From NCBI RefSeq assembly GCF_027587375.1, contig NZ_JAMXIC010000005.1, positions 62,001 to 126,000 on the forward strand: DNA of 64,000 nucleotides, read 5' to 3'. Position numbers and translations under genes: made by a program. Origin of the DNA: Arthrobacter sp. B2a2-09 (GTDB lineage Bacteria; Actinomycetota; Actinomycetes; Actinomycetales; Micrococcaceae). Shown piece after piece: positions 35,996-48,415 of the stretch. Numbering within the stretch: the stretch's first letter is position 1; every line of letters begins with the position of its first letter. The notes under the pieces are model-generated. The model ran no database searches and was not told where the DNA came from. It saw nothing but the letters and a program-made list of their open reading frames with translations.

Positions 35996-36814
35996 GTGAC
36001 CGTTCTTGATGACATCATCGTCGGTGTCAGGGAGGACATGGAGGCCCGTCGCCGCCTTGTTGGCCTTGACGAGCTGAAAGAGCGCGCCGCGGCCACGGCG
36101 CCTGCGCTGGACGCGTGGGCTGCCTTGGGCGGTCCGTCAGCCAGCCGCGACGAACTGAAGGTCATCGCGGAAATCAAGCGCCGCAGCCCCTCCAAAGGCG
36201 ATCTCGCGAGCATCGTCGATCCCGCGGCACTTGCAGTGCAATACGCCGACGGCGGCGCCTCCGTGATCAGCGTCCTTACCGAACAGAGGCGCTTCAACGG
36301 GTCCCTGGCGGACCTCGACGCGGTCCGTGCCGCCGTCGACATTCCGTTGCTGCGCAAGGACTTCACGGTTGACGAATACCAGATCTGGGAAGCCCGTGCC
36401 CATGGTGCGGACCTCATCCTGCTGATCGTCGCGGCGCTTTCGGATGCACAGCTGCGCGAATTCAGTGCGTTGAGCCACGAGCTTGGCATGAACGTCTTGG
36501 TGGAAACCCACACGCCCGAGGAAATCGAGCGTGCGGCCGCAGCACAGGCACGGATCATCGGGGTAAACGTGCGCAACCTCAAGACGCTCGACGTCGACCG
36601 CTCTCTGTTTGCCTCGCTCGCCGGAAGCATTCCAGCGGGAGCGGTTGTGGTGGCCGAGTCCGGTGTGCGGAACGCCGACGACGTCGCGCACTACGCCGGT
36701 AACGGTGCCCACGCAATCCTTGTGGGCGAAGCCCTTGTGAGCGACTCCACCCCGCGCGAGCGGATCAGTGAATTCAAGGCGGCCGGAGCTGCCGCCATCG
36801 CCGTCAGGACCTGA
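35996..36814 (+). CDS. trpC: Indole-3-glycerol phosphate synthase (272 aa)
   Basis: It cyclises carboxyphenylamino-deoxyribulose phosphate to indole-3-glycerol phosphate. The motifs AEIKRRSPSKGDL, SVLTEQRRFNGSL, LLRKDFTVDEYQ, GVNVRNLKT and VVAESGV are intact. The start is GTG at 35996 (VLDDIIVGVREDME); a longer frame reading back to 35810 overlaps the HGxxPAAW gene and is not used. It is a separate TrpC, not fused to TrpF. Confidence 0.95.
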   Translation: MTVLDDIIVGVREDMEARRRLVGLDELKERAAATAPALDAWAALGGPSASRDELKVIAEIKRRSPSKGDLASIVDPAALAVQYADGGASVISVLTEQRRFNGSLADLDAVRAAVDIPLLRKDFTVDEYQIWEARAHGADLILLIVAALSDAQLREFSALSHELGMNVLVETHTPEEIERAAAAQARIIGVNVRNLKTLDVDRSLFASLAGSIPAGAVVVAESGVRNADDVAHYAGNGAHAILVGEALVSDSTPRERISEFKAAGAAAIAVRT

Positions 36815-36925
36815 GACGGGCCTGATTCGCGGCGTGGACCCGGACGGCGGCAGACAACGCGGCTGCTTGCTGTCATGTGACTCCTGGAAAAACTCAACTA
36901 CCAACTGAACAGGACGGTGAGACTG

Positions 36926-38308
36926 ATGGTGGACGCATCAACAGCCAACTCGCAAGAGAATGTGGCCGACGCATTCCTACAAGGTGGAGCCTCGCTCCGC
37001 AACGCCGCAGGACCGTACTTCGGCTCATACGGTGGACGCTGGATGCCTGAGTCCCTCATCGCCGCCCTGGATGAAGTCGAGGACACGTTCGAGAAAGCCA
37101 AAGCCGATCCCGGGTTCCTTGCCCAACTGAAGGACCTCAACAAGAACTACTCGGGCCGTCCGTCGCTGCTCACGGAGGCCAAGCGTTTCTCTGAGCACGC
37201 CGGCGGGGCGCGCATCTTCCTCAAGCGCGAAGACCTGAACCACACCGGATCCCACAAGATCAACAACGTCCTCGGCCAGGCTTTGCTCGCGAAGCGCATG
37301 GGCAAGACCCGTGTCATCGCCGAAACCGGCGCCGGCCAGCACGGCGTTGCCAGCGCCACCGCCGCAGCCCTGCTTGGACTCGAGTGCGTCGTCTACATGG
37401 GCGCCGAGGATTGCCGCCGCCAAGCACTCAACGTGGCCCGCATGCAGCTCCTGGGTGCCACCGTAGTTCCCGTGACCAACGGATCACAGACGCTCAAGGA
37501 CGCTATCAACGACGCCCTCCGCGACTGGGTTTCCAACGTGGACAACACCCACTACCTGTTGGGCACCGCGGCTGGGGCACACCCGTTCCCGGCGATGGTG
37601 CGCTTCTTCCACGAGGTTATCGGTGAGGAAGCCCGCGCCCAGATCCTGGAGCAGACCGGCAAACTTCCGGACGCTATCTGTGCCTGCATCGGCGGCGGTT
37701 CCAATGCCATCGGCCTTTTCCACAGCTTCCTGGACGATGCGTCCGTGAAGATCTACGGCTTTGAAGCCGGCGGCGACGGCGTCGAAACCGGGCGTCACGC
37801 GGCTGCCATCACGCTCGGACGTCCCGGAGTGCTTCATGGTGCCCGGTCCTACCTCATGCAGGACGAAGACGGCCAGACCATCGAGTCACACTCGATTTCC
37901 GCAGGCTTGGACTACCCGAGCGTCGGTCCGGAGCACTCCTACCTCGCGGACATCGGCCGCGTCACGTATGAGCCGATCACGGACACCGAGGCCATGGACG
38001 CGTTCCGCTTGCTTTGCCGGACGGAGGGCATCATCCCGGCCATCGAGTCCTCGCACGCCCTCGCCGGTGCCATCAAGGTGGGCAAGCAGCTCACCGCGGG
38101 CAAGGAAAACCCGGCCGACACGATCATCATCGTGAACCTGTCCGGGCGCGGTGACAAGGACGTGGAAACGGCCGCGGCATGGTTCGACATGTTGGATGAA
38201 GACGGCAACGTCAAGGGCACCACGCTCTCCACGCGCAAGCCCAAGGGCCCGTCCGAACGCAGCAACCTTGAGATCAGCACTGAAGACGCAAGCGAGGACC
38301 AGAACTGA
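36926..38308 (+). CDS. trpB: Tryptophan synthase beta chain (460 aa)
   Basis: A PLP enzyme that joins indole and serine to make tryptophan. The cofactor lysine lies in HTGSHKINN; the phosphate loop is [10 protein letters not shown]; the [16 protein letters not shown] and NLSGRGDKD motifs complete it. The ATG at 36926 (MVDAST) was preferred over the in-frame GTG at 36917 because AGGACGG lies 8 bases upstream. A non-conserved polar tail of about 40 residues ends the protein. The stop overlaps trpA by 1 bp (TGATG). Confidence 0.94.
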   Translation: MVDASTANSQENVADAFLQGGASLRNAAGPYFGSYGGRWMPESLIAALDEVEDTFEKAKADPGFLAQLKDLNKNYSGRPSLLTEAKRFSEHAGGARIFLKREDLNHTGSHKINNVLGQALLAKRMGKTRVIAETGAGQHGVASATAAALLGLECVVYMGAEDCRRQALNVARMQLLGATVVPVTNGSQTLKDAINDALRDWVSNVDNTHYLLGTAAGAHPFPAMVRFFHEVIGEEARAQILEQTGKLPDAICACIGGGSNAIGLFHSFLDDASVKIYGFEAGGDGVETGRHAAAITLGRPGVLHGARSYLMQDEDGQTIESHSISAGLDYPSVGPEHSYLADIGRVTYEPITDTEAMDAFRLLCRTEGIIPAIESSHALAGAIKVGKQLTAGKENPADTIIIVNLSGRGDKDVETAAAWFDMLDEDGNVKGTTLSTRKPKGPSERSNLEISTEDASEDQN

Positions 38309-39156
38309 TGACTGAGCAGATGACCAGCAAGTCCGCGGCCGCGATCGACCGTGCGAAGGCCCAAGGCCGGGCCGCGTTGATCGGATACCTGCCGGCAGGC
38401 TACCCCGACGTTCAGTCGAGCATCGACGCCGGTATCGCCATGGCCCGCAATGGCGCGGACCTCATTGAAATCGGCATCCCGTATTCGGACCCCGTCATGG
38501 ACGGCGCTGTCATCCAGGCTGCGACCACGGAGGCAATCGCCAACGGTTTCCGCGTCGCCAGCGTCTTCGACGTAGTAGCGGGCATCACCGCGGCCACCGA
38601 CGCCGCCGTGCTGGTCATGACCTACTGGAACCCTGTCATGCGTATGGGCGTCGACGAGTTCTCACGCAGGCTGGCCGAGGCCGGGGGAGCCGGACTCATT
38701 ACGCCGGACCTCATTCCTGACGAGGCCGCCGAATGGTTTGCGGCATCCGACAAGTACGGGCTCGACCGGGTCTTCCTCGTGGCACCCTCGTCCACGCCGG
38801 AACGCCTGGCCATGACAGTGGAGGCGAGCCGCGGCTTCGTCTACGCCGTCTCCATCATGGGCGTCACCGGCGCCCGGCAGTCCGTCAGCAGCGCCGCGGA
38901 GAAGGTCGTGGCCGACACCCATGCGGCCGGCGCCGAACGAGTGTGCGTCGGGCTCGGAGTCTCCACCGCGGACCATGTCCGCGAGATTGCGGCATACGCC
39001 GACGGTGTGATCGTCGGTACCGCGTTGGTTGCAGCCATCCGCGACGGCGGCGTTGACGCCGTCGCTCAACTCACCAAGAACCTCAGTGCGGGCCTCGGCC
39101 GCGCAGCAGCGCCAGCCCAAAACACGGCACCAGCCCAAAACACAGCGCAGGCCTAG
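38308..39156 (+). CDS. trpA: Tryptophan synthase alpha chain (282 aa)
   Basis: It releases indole from indole-3-glycerol phosphate inside the alpha-beta complex. The catalytic glutamate is in DLIEIGIPYSDPVMDG. The second catalytic region is LITPDLIPDEA and the phosphate site is VGLGVSTADHV. The last 20 residues are a low-complexity alanine/glutamine/proline tail, where APAQNTAPAQNT is a visible tandem repeat at protein and DNA level. It is coupled to trpB. Confidence 0.95.
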   Translation: MTEQMTSKSAAAIDRAKAQGRAALIGYLPAGYPDVQSSIDAGIAMARNGADLIEIGIPYSDPVMDGAVIQAATTEAIANGFRVASVFDVVAGITAATDAAVLVMTYWNPVMRMGVDEFSRRLAEAGGAGLITPDLIPDEAAEWFAASDKYGLDRVFLVAPSSTPERLAMTVEASRGFVYAVSIMGVTGARQSVSSAAEKVVADTHAAGAERVCVGLGVSTADHVREIAAYADGVIVGTALVAAIRDGGVDAVAQLTKNLSAGLGRAAAPAQNTAPAQNTAQA

Positions 39157-39175
39157 AAAAGGAAAAGCGTAGACA

Positions 39176-40396
39176 ATGCAGAGTCTCCTCCACGTTGCGG
39201 CAATGGCTCCCATGAGCATTCCGAGCCCCTCATGGTCCGGATTTGATATTCCGCTGCCGTGGGGGACTCTCCGCATTCACGCGTACGCCCTGTGCATTCT
39301 CCTGGGCATCATCGTGGGCCTGTGGCTCACCGCCGTGCGCTGGAAGCGTCGCGGCACCCCCGAAGGCAGCCTGTGGGACATCGCCATCTGGGCGATCCCC
39401 TTCGGCATTGTGGGCGGCCGCCTTTACCACGTGATCTCCTCACCGGACGCGTACTTCGGCCCGGGCTTCAACGGCACCGGCGACCTCTCCCTGATCCCGC
39501 AGATCTGGCGGGGTGGCCTGGGCATCTGGGGTGCCGTGGTTCTCGGCGTTGTCGGTGCTTGGCTTGGCTGCCGCCGCTCCGGCGTCAAGCTCACAGCCTT
39601 CCTCGACGCTGCAGCCCCCGGGCTGCTGCTGGCACAAGCGATCGGACGTTGGGGAAACTGGTTCAACCAGGAACTCTTCGGCGGACCCACCACGTTGCCG
39701 TGGGGCCTCCAAATTGACCCCAACAGCCCCAATTTTCCGGCCGGAATGCCTAGTGACACGCTGTTCCACCCGACGTTCCTTTACGAATCCCTCTGGAACA
39801 TCATCGGCGTCGTGGTCCTCATTGTGCTGGACCGCCGCTTCCATTTCCGCCGCGGCAGGCTCTTCTGGCTGTACGCCATCTACTACACGCTTGGTCGCGT
39901 CTGGATCGAAGCGTTGCGGATTGACGACGCGGAACAGATCAACCTCTTCGGCATCACCACACGGCTCAACGTATGGACCAGCATCTTCGTCTTCGTCGCG
40001 GCCCTCATCATCTTCATCGCCCTGAGCCTGCGCGGCAGGCCGGAGCCGGACACGGCGTACCTTCCTGGCAGGGAACCCGCTGCGGTGACCGCCGAAACGG
40101 ATGAGCCCGCCGCCGTTGACCCAAGTGCCGGGGACGATGAGACGGCTGCTGCTGATGAGACGAACAGCACAATTGTGACCGATACGAAGGGCCAAGATAC
40201 GGACGGATCTGTCTCAGATACCGGTGCTCGTGGTAATCTCCGGAATAACCAAAGCGATCTGGGCCATACTGCTGAGCCAACGGAAACGGCCGAGGAGTCA
40301 CATGCCGGCGTCACGTCGGATTCCGGCTCCGCGTCCACCGAAACCTCCGCCAGCAGCGCCCCCGGATCCGGGCCGGAAGCTGGCAGCACCAAGTAG
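39176..40396 (+). CDS. lgt: Prolipoprotein diacylglyceryl transferase with long acidic tail (406 aa)
   Basis: It transfers diacylglyceryl to the lipobox cysteine of prolipoproteins at the cytoplasmic membrane. It has about seven membrane segments. The GRWGNWFNQELFGGPT signature (about residue 160) and HPTFLYESLWN are intact. The catalytic region ends near residue 285. The last 115 or so residues are an unstructured tail rich in Ala/Thr/Glu/Asp/Ser and not needed for the core family. It lies 19 bp after trpA, probably in the same transcript. The binding protein at 60400 is a predicted lipoprotein client of this enzyme. Confidence 0.94.
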   Translation: MQSLLHVAAMAPMSIPSPSWSGFDIPLPWGTLRIHAYALCILLGIIVGLWLTAVRWKRRGTPEGSLWDIAIWAIPFGIVGGRLYHVISSPDAYFGPGFNGTGDLSLIPQIWRGGLGIWGAVVLGVVGAWLGCRRSGVKLTAFLDAAAPGLLLAQAIGRWGNWFNQELFGGPTTLPWGLQIDPNSPNFPAGMPSDTLFHPTFLYESLWNIIGVVVLIVLDRRFHFRRGRLFWLYAIYYTLGRVWIEALRIDDAEQINLFGITTRLNVWTSIFVFVAALIIFIALSLRGRPEPDTAYLPGREPAAVTAETDEPAAVDPSAGDDETAAADETNSTIVTDTKGQDTDGSVSDTGARGNLRNNQSDLGHTAEPTETAEESHAGVTSDSGSASTETSASSAPGSGPEAGSTK

Positions 40397-40553
40397 CCAG
40401 CGCTACGGCACAGGGGAACCGGGCTACCGCCCAGAGGCCCCCGGCCACAGCGTCGTGGCACACTTGGCAGTCGCCCGGCAGCACACAGAGGCTCCGCGGT
40501 CAAGCTTGGGTCAGGGACATGCGTAACTGTTCGTTGCGTGTTGCCTGCTGACC

Positions 40554-40559
40554 TACAAT
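40554..40559 (+). promoter_or_regulatory. Candidate -10 box upstream of gltB
   Basis: TACAAT at 40554-40559, in an AT-richer patch of the 262-bp lgt-gltB gap, is the best -10-like hexamer; a -35-like TTGCGT lies 14 bases upstream (40534-40539), a short spacing. The gap otherwise holds no gene I can support. Confidence 0.3.
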
Positions 40560-40658
40560 TTCAAGTAACTAGCGCTTTGTTATGCCCGTCACACGGCAGG
40601 CAAGGTGGGGCCAACGTTGTCCCTTCCATTCGCACGATCTCGAGGAAGGACGTCTTCA

Positions 40659-43600
40659 ATGACCCATCTTCATAACCCAAGCTGGTCCGAAACAGTCGAA
40701 CCGCAGGGTGCCATCTCGCCCTTCAAGCGTTTCGCTGCGCTCCCGGAAGCCCAGGGACTCTACAACCCTGAGCAGGAGAAGGACGCTTGCGGCCTGGCCA
40801 TTATCGCCACACTGCGTGGTGAACCCGGCTATGACATCGTGGAAGCGGCCCTGACTGCCCTGCGCAACCTTGAACACCGGGGCGCCGTGGGCGCCGACGA
40901 AGGCACGGGCGACGGCGCCGGGCTCCTCATGCAGGTTCCGGACGAGTTCTTCCGGGCTGTCACTGAGTTCGAACTCCCCGCACCCGGCCAGTACGTGGTG
41001 GGTACTGCCTTCCTGCCGGCCGAAACCCGCGAAGCCGAGACCGCAAAGGCCGGCATCGAGGCGCTTGCAACAGATGAGGGCCTGACGGTTCTTGGCTGGC
41101 GTGAAGTGCCGGTGGTCGGGGACCTGGTCGGCGCCATGGCCCGTGCCTGCATGCCTTACTTCGCACAGCCTTTCCTCGCGTCCGCCACGGGGGAGGTGCT
41201 GGACCGGAACGAGCTGGACTCCCGGGCCTGGCGTGTCCGCAAGCGTGCCCAGAACAAGTTCGGCGTGTACTTCCCGTCTCTGTCCTCGCGCACCATCGTG
41301 TACAAGGGCATGCTGACCACCGCCCAGCTGGAGCCGTTCTACCCGGATCTCTCGGACAAGCGCTTCAAGACCAAGCTGGCGATCGTGCACTCGCGCTTCT
41401 CCACGAACACGTTCCCGTCGTGGCCGCTCGCCCAGCCGTTCCGCACCATCGCCCACAACGGTGAAATCAACACCGTCAAGGGCAACCGGAACTGGATGCG
41501 GGCGCGCCAGTCGCAGCTCGCGAACCCGCTGCTGGGCGATTCCCCGGAGGAGTTGTACCCCATCTGCACGCCGGGTGCCTCGGACTCCGCGTCCTTCGAT
41601 GAGGTTGCCGAGCTGCTCTGGCTTTCCGGGCGGCCCATCACGCACTCCATCATGATGATGATCCCCGAGGCGTGGGAAAACCACGCCACGATGGATCCGG
41701 CCCGCCGCGCCTTCTACGAGTACCACTCACTGCTCATGGAGCCGTGGGACGGTCCCGCGGCAGTGTCCTTCACCGACGGCAACCTTGTTGGTGCGACCCT
41801 TGACCGCAATGGCCTGCGCCCTGGCCGTTACTGGATCACCGAAGACGGCCTGATCATCTTCGCCTCCGAAGTCGGTGTGATCGAGGTCGAGCCAGCCAAG
41901 GTAGTCAAGAAGGGCCGTGTTTCGCCGGGCAAGATGTTCCTGGTGGACACCGAAGCCGGCCGCATCATCGACGACGCCGAGGTCAAGGCCGAGGTGGCCG
42001 CAGCCAACCCCTGGGCTGAATGGGTCAAGGACAACCTGATCGACCTCAATGAGCTTCCCGAGCGCGAGCACGTGCTGCACACGGCTGCGTCCGTGAACAT
42101 CCGCCAGCGGACTTTCGGCTACACCACCGAGGAATTGAAGATCCTCCTGGGGCCGATGGCCCGCACCGGGGCCGAACCGCTCGGCGCCATGGGCTCCGAC
42201 ACCCCGGTTGCCGTGCTGTCCAAGCGCCCGCGCTTGCTGTTCGACTACTTCGTGCAGTCTTTCGCCCAGGTCACCAACCCGCCCCTGGACGCGATCCGCG
42301 AAGAGCTGGTCACCTCGCTGAAGTGCGCCATCGGTCCCAACGGCAACCTTCTCGACGTCGGGCAGGTCCGCCAGCCGCAGATCTCCCTGCCGTTCCCGGT
42401 GATCAACAACGATCAGCTCGCCAAGATCGCCAACATCGAGAACGCCGACGGCGACAAGGTCGCCATGAAGGTTCGCGGACTCTACCGTCCGGAGGGTGGC
42501 GAAGCGGCGCTTCGGAGCCGCCTGACCGAAATCTGCGAGCAGGTTTCCGGCGCGATCAACCGCGGTGTGCAGTACATCGTGCTGTCCGACCGCGACTCCA
42601 ACGCGCAGTGGGCCCCGATCCCGTCGCTGCTGCTCGTCAGCGCGGTACACCACCACTTGCTCCGCAGCGCCAACCGCACCAAGACCGCCCTGGTGGTCGA
42701 GGCCGGCGACGTCCGCGAAACGCACCACGTGGCAGTCCTGGTGGGCTTCGGCGCTTCCGCCGTGAACCCGTACCTGGCCATGGAATCCGTGGAACAGCTC
42801 ATCAGCACGGGCGAGGTAGTTGGTGTGACTCCGGAAGACGGCGTCTACAACCTCATCAAGGGCCTCGGCAAGGGTGTCTTGAAGATCATGTCCAAGATGG
42901 GTATTTCCACGGTGGCCTCGTACACCGGCGCCCAGACTTTCGAAGCGCTGGGCCTGTCCCAGGACCTCGTGGACGAATTCTTCTCCGGTACCCACTCCCA
43001 GTTGGGTGGCGTCGGCCTGGACGTCATCGCCGCCGAAGTTTCCGCACGCCACCAGATGGCGTACCCGGAAGGCGGCATCGAGCTGCCGCACCGTCCGCTG
43101 CTCGGTGGCGGCGAATACCAGTGGCGCCGCGACGGTGAACCGCACTTGTTCAACCCGGAGACTGTCTTCCGCCTGCAGCACGCCACGCGGGAACGCCGCT
43201 ATGACATCTTCAAGTCCTACACCAAGGGAATTGACGACCAGTCCGAGAACCTCATGACCCTCCGCGGGCTCTTGAAGTTCAAGGACAGCCTGCGCCCGGC
43301 AGTGGCGCTTGAAGAAGTCGAACCGGTTTCCAGCATCGTGAAGCGCTTCTCCACCGGAGCGATGAGCTACGGCTCCATCTCCAAGGAAGCCCACGAAACG
43401 CTCGCAATCGCCATGAACCGGCTGGGCGCCAAGTCCAACACCGGTGAAGGCGGCGAAGACGTGGACCGCCTGCTGGACCCGGAGCGCCGCTCCGCCATCA
43501 AGCAGATTGCCTCCGGTCGTTTCGGCGTGACCAGCCTCTACCTGACCAACGCCGAAGACATCCAGATCAAGATGGCCCAGGGCGCCAAGCCCGGTGAAGG

Positions 43601-45264
43601 CGGCCAGTTGATGGCGCAGAAGGTCTACCCCTGGGTAGCCCGGACCCGGCACTCAACCCCCGGCGTAGGGCTCATTTCCCCGCCCCCGCACCACGACATC
43701 TACTCGATCGAGGACCTCGCGCAGCTCATCTACGACGCCAAGCGGGCCAACCCCTCGGCACGCGTGCACGTGAAGCTTGTTTCCGAAGTCGGGATCGGCA
43801 CGGTGGCGTCCGGCGTCACTAAGGCGAAGGCCGACGTCGTGCTCGTCTCAGGGCACGACGGCGGAACCGGCGCCTCGCCGCTGAACTCGCTCAAGCATGC
43901 GGGTGTCCCGTGGGAGCTCGGCCTCGCCGAGACCCAGCAGACGCTCATGCTCAACGGGCTCCGCGACCGCGTCGTGGTCCAGGTGGACGGCCAGCTCAAG
44001 ACGGGCCGCGACGTCGTCATCGCTGCGCTGCTGGGTGCCGAGGAGTACGGCTTCGCAACCGCGCCCCTCGTGGTTTCCGGCTGCATCATGATGCGCGTCT
44101 GCCACCTCGATACCTGCCCGGTGGGCGTCGCAACCCAGAACCCGGAGCTTCGTTCGCGCTTCAACGGCAAGCCCGAATTCGTGGTCAACTTCTTCGAATT
44201 CCTTGCCGAGGAAGTCCGTGAACTGCTTGCCGAGCTTGGTTTCCGCAGCCTCGAAGAGGCCATCGGCCACTCTGAGGCCCTTGACACCCGCGAAGCGATC
44301 GACCACTGGAAGGCCGAGGGACTCGACCTCGACCCGATCCTGCACGGCCTCGAGTTCGACGACGACGTTCCCCTGCGGAACCTCACCGGCCAGAACCACG
44401 AGCTCGACAAGCACTTCGACCAGCGCCTCATCGGCATGGCCGCCGAGGCTTTGAGCGACCGCACGCCGGTGAAGATCGCCGTCGACGTCATCAACACGGA
44501 CCGTTCCGTGGGCACCATGCTGGGGCACGTCGTGACCAAGACGTTCGGCATCGACGTGCTCGCCACCGACACGATCGACATCACGCTGAAGGGGACCGCC
44601 GGGCAGTCGCTGGGCGCCTTCCTTCCGGCCGGCATCACCCTTCGCATGTTCGGCGACTCCAACGACTACGTCGGCAAGGGCCTCTCTGGTGGACGCATCA
44701 TCGTCCGCCCGGACCGCACCAACGTTTTCCAGGCGGAACGCAACGTCATCGCCGGCAACGTGATCGGCTACGGCGCCACGAGCGGCGAAATGTTCCTGCG
44801 TGGCCAGGTGGGCGAACGCTTCCTGGTACGCAACTCGGGTGCCACCGCCGTCGTCGAAGGCATCGGTGACCATGGTTGCGAGTACATGACCGGCGGCCAG
44901 ACGCTGATCATCGGCCGTACCGGCCGCAACTTCGGTGCCGGCATGTCCGGTGGTACCGCCTACGTGCTGGACCTCCAGCATGCCCGGGTCAACAAGCAGG
45001 CCTTGGATTCCGGCGAGCTGCAGCTACTTGAGCTTGACGACGAGGACCGCACCATCGTCCAGGGCCTCCTGGTCAAGCACCTGGAAGAAACCGAATCCGT
45101 CCTCGCAGGCCGCTTGCTCGAAAACTTCGATGACACAGCCGCCCGCATCACCAAAGTGCTGCCGCGCGACTACGCCGCAGTCCTGCAAACCCGTCTCGAC
45201 GCCATTGAAGAGGGCCTTGATCCCGATGGTGAAGAAGTATGGTCTCGAATCCTGGAGGTAACCG

Positions 45265-45272
<8 letters not shown>
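40659..45272 (+). CDS. gltB: Glutamate synthase large subunit (1537 aa)
   Basis: The NADPH-GOGAT large subunit makes glutamate from glutamine and 2-oxoglutarate. A 43-residue propeptide precedes the nucleophile Cys44 (KDACGLAI). The Ntn amidotransferase domain (about 44-430), a central domain, the FMN-binding synthase domain (about 850-1210) and a C-terminal GXGXG beta-helix (about 1290-1480) follow in order. The 3Fe-4S cysteines are in [15 protein letters not shown]. The ATG at 40659 has GAGGAAGGA upstream; a frame from 40605 begins before it and lacks a ribosome site. It overlaps gltD by 8 bp. Confidence 0.97.
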
Positions 45273-46722
<1,450 letters not shown>

Positions 46723-46779
46723 GGACCGGCGCACGACGCTTTCCCAACTCCAACCGCAGCACACTACTAGGGTAGGTAT

Positions 46780-48282
46780 ATGAGACGCGCAAAAATCGTG
46801 GCAACGTTCGGACCGGCAATTTCCAGTTTTGACAACACCCTCGCGGTGCTGGAAGCCGGCGTCGACGTCGCCCGCATGAACATGAGCCATGGCGACTACT
46901 CGGTACACGACATCACGTACGAGAACGTCCGCAAAGCCGCCGCCCAGCTCCACAAGCCGGTTGCCATCATGGCTGACCTGCAGGGCCCCAAGATCCGCCT
47001 GGGTCGATTTGTCGACGGCCCCCACGAACTCGCCGTCGGTGACACTTTCACCATCACCACCGAGGACGTCCCGGGCACCAAGGACATTTGCTCCACCACC
47101 CTCAAGAGCCTTACCGAAGACGTCAACGTCGGCGACGCACTGCTGATCGACGACGGCAAGGTTGCACTGCGCGCCATCGAAGTTGACGACGTCAAGGTGG
47201 TCGCCACGGTGACCGTCGGCGGCTGGGTCTCCAACAACAAGGGCATCAACCTGCCCGGCGTTGCAGTCAACGTCCCCGCACTGAGCGAAAAGGACGAGGA
47301 CGATCTCCGCTGGGCCATGAAGCGTGGTGTTGACCTTGTGGCGCTGTCCTTCGTCCGTGATGCCTCCGACATCACCCGCGTCCACGAAATCATGGACGAA
47401 GAAGGCCGCCGCGTGCCGGTGATCGCCAAGATCGAGAAGCCGCAGGCAGTGGAGCAGCTCCACGAAATCATCGACGCCTTCGACGCCATCATGGTTGCCC
47501 GTGGCGACCTCGGCGTGGAACTCCCGCTCGAGGAAGTGCCGATCGTCCAGAAGCGCGCCATCGAACTGGCACGCCGCTGGGCAAAGCCGGTCATCGTGGC
47601 CACCCAGGTTCTTGAATCCATGATCGACAACCCGCGCCCGACCCGTGCTGAGGCTTCGGACTGCGCCAACGCCGTGCTCGACGGCGCCGACGCAGTCATG
47701 CTCTCAGGCGAGACCAGCGTGGGCAAGTTCCCGATCGAGACGGTCAAGGTCATGGCCCGGATCATCGAGTCCACCGAAGAGCACGGTCTTGAGCGCGTTC
47801 CTCCGCTGGGTACCAAGCCCAAGACCCGCGGTGGCGCCATCACCCGTGCCGCCGTCGAAATCGCCGACCAGCTGGACGCAAAGTACATCTGTACGTTCAC
47901 CCAGTCCGGTGACTCGGCGCGCCGCCTGTCCCGCCTGCGGCCCGTCAAGCCGGTGTTCGCCTTCACCCCCGTGGAGCACGTCTGGAACCAGCTGGCGCTG
48001 ACCTGGGGCATCCAGCCCGTCCTGGTCCCCATGGTGGGCCACACTGACGCCATGACGGCCCAGGTTGACCGCAGCCTGCTCGAGATGAAGATCGTGGAGA
48101 ACGGCGACCTCGTGGTCATCGCTGCCGGTTCGCCTCCCGGACAAGCTGGTTCCACGAACTCGCTCAAGGTCCACAAGGTGGGCGACCTCGCGGATACTTC
48201 CCACGTGGAAGAAGCCGCAGCCCGCAAGGAAAAGCTCGGACCGTGGCCGGAAAAGAAGAAGAAGGCCAAGTCCAAGGCCTGA
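46780..48282 (+). CDS. pyk: Pyruvate kinase (500 aa)
   Basis: It transfers phosphate from phosphoenolpyruvate to ADP. The start MRRAKIVATFGPA, the MNMSHGDY motif, catalytic region IAKIEKPQAVEQL, metal site ARGDLGVELPLEE, and GADAVMLSGETSVGKFP are intact. The C-terminal domain is present and ends with a lysine-rich tail (KKKKAKSKA). It is followed by a strong terminator. Separate transcription from gltBD is likely, given the 57-bp gap with TAGGGTAGGTAT before the start. Confidence 0.97.
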   Translation: MRRAKIVATFGPAISSFDNTLAVLEAGVDVARMNMSHGDYSVHDITYENVRKAAAQLHKPVAIMADLQGPKIRLGRFVDGPHELAVGDTFTITTEDVPGTKDICSTTLKSLTEDVNVGDALLIDDGKVALRAIEVDDVKVVATVTVGGWVSNNKGINLPGVAVNVPALSEKDEDDLRWAMKRGVDLVALSFVRDASDITRVHEIMDEEGRRVPVIAKIEKPQAVEQLHEIIDAFDAIMVARGDLGVELPLEEVPIVQKRAIELARRWAKPVIVATQVLESMIDNPRPTRAEASDCANAVLDGADAVMLSGETSVGKFPIETVKVMARIIESTEEHGLERVPPLGTKPKTRGGAITRAAVEIADQLDAKYICTFTQSGDSARRLSRLRPVKPVFAFTPVEHVWNQLALTWGIQPVLVPMVGHTDAMTAQVDRSLLEMKIVENGDLVVIAAGSPPGQAGSTNSLKVHKVGDLADTSHVEEAAARKEKLGPWPEKKKKAKSKA

Positions 48283-48302
48283 TCTTTCTTCGCTCGTTTA
48301 GG

Positions 48303-48338
48303 GGAGGCCCCGCCGTTTGGCGGGGCCTCCTTTGTCTT
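48303..48338 (+). terminator. Rho-independent terminator of pyk
   Basis: A perfect 12-bp stem (GGAGGCCCCGCC/GGCGGGGCCTCC) with a GTTT loop is followed by TTTGTCTTGTTTTG, 20 bp after the pyk stop. Confidence 0.92.
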
Positions 48339-48367
48339 GTTTTGGGTCGTATCATTTCCGGGGACGA

Positions 48368-48404
48368 CGAAGGGCGCCGCTTCCCGTGGAAGCGGCGCCC
48401 TTCG
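48368..48404 (-). terminator. Hairpin at the 3' end of the ANTAR regulator gene
   Basis: A perfect 17-bp stem with a 3-base CGT loop (arms starting CGAAGGGCGCC), 11 bp beyond the stop of the minus-strand regulator gene. The minus-strand reading is followed by an AT-poor sequence, so it is a strong hairpin without a long U-tract; it insulates the gene from pyk. Confidence 0.75.
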
Positions 48405-48415
48405 CGGGGGGAGTG

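Noticed and set aside
41727-43652. 641-residue minus-strand frame inside gltB
   Set aside because: A GC-rich antisense shadow; the plus strand has complete glutamate synthase motifs throughout.
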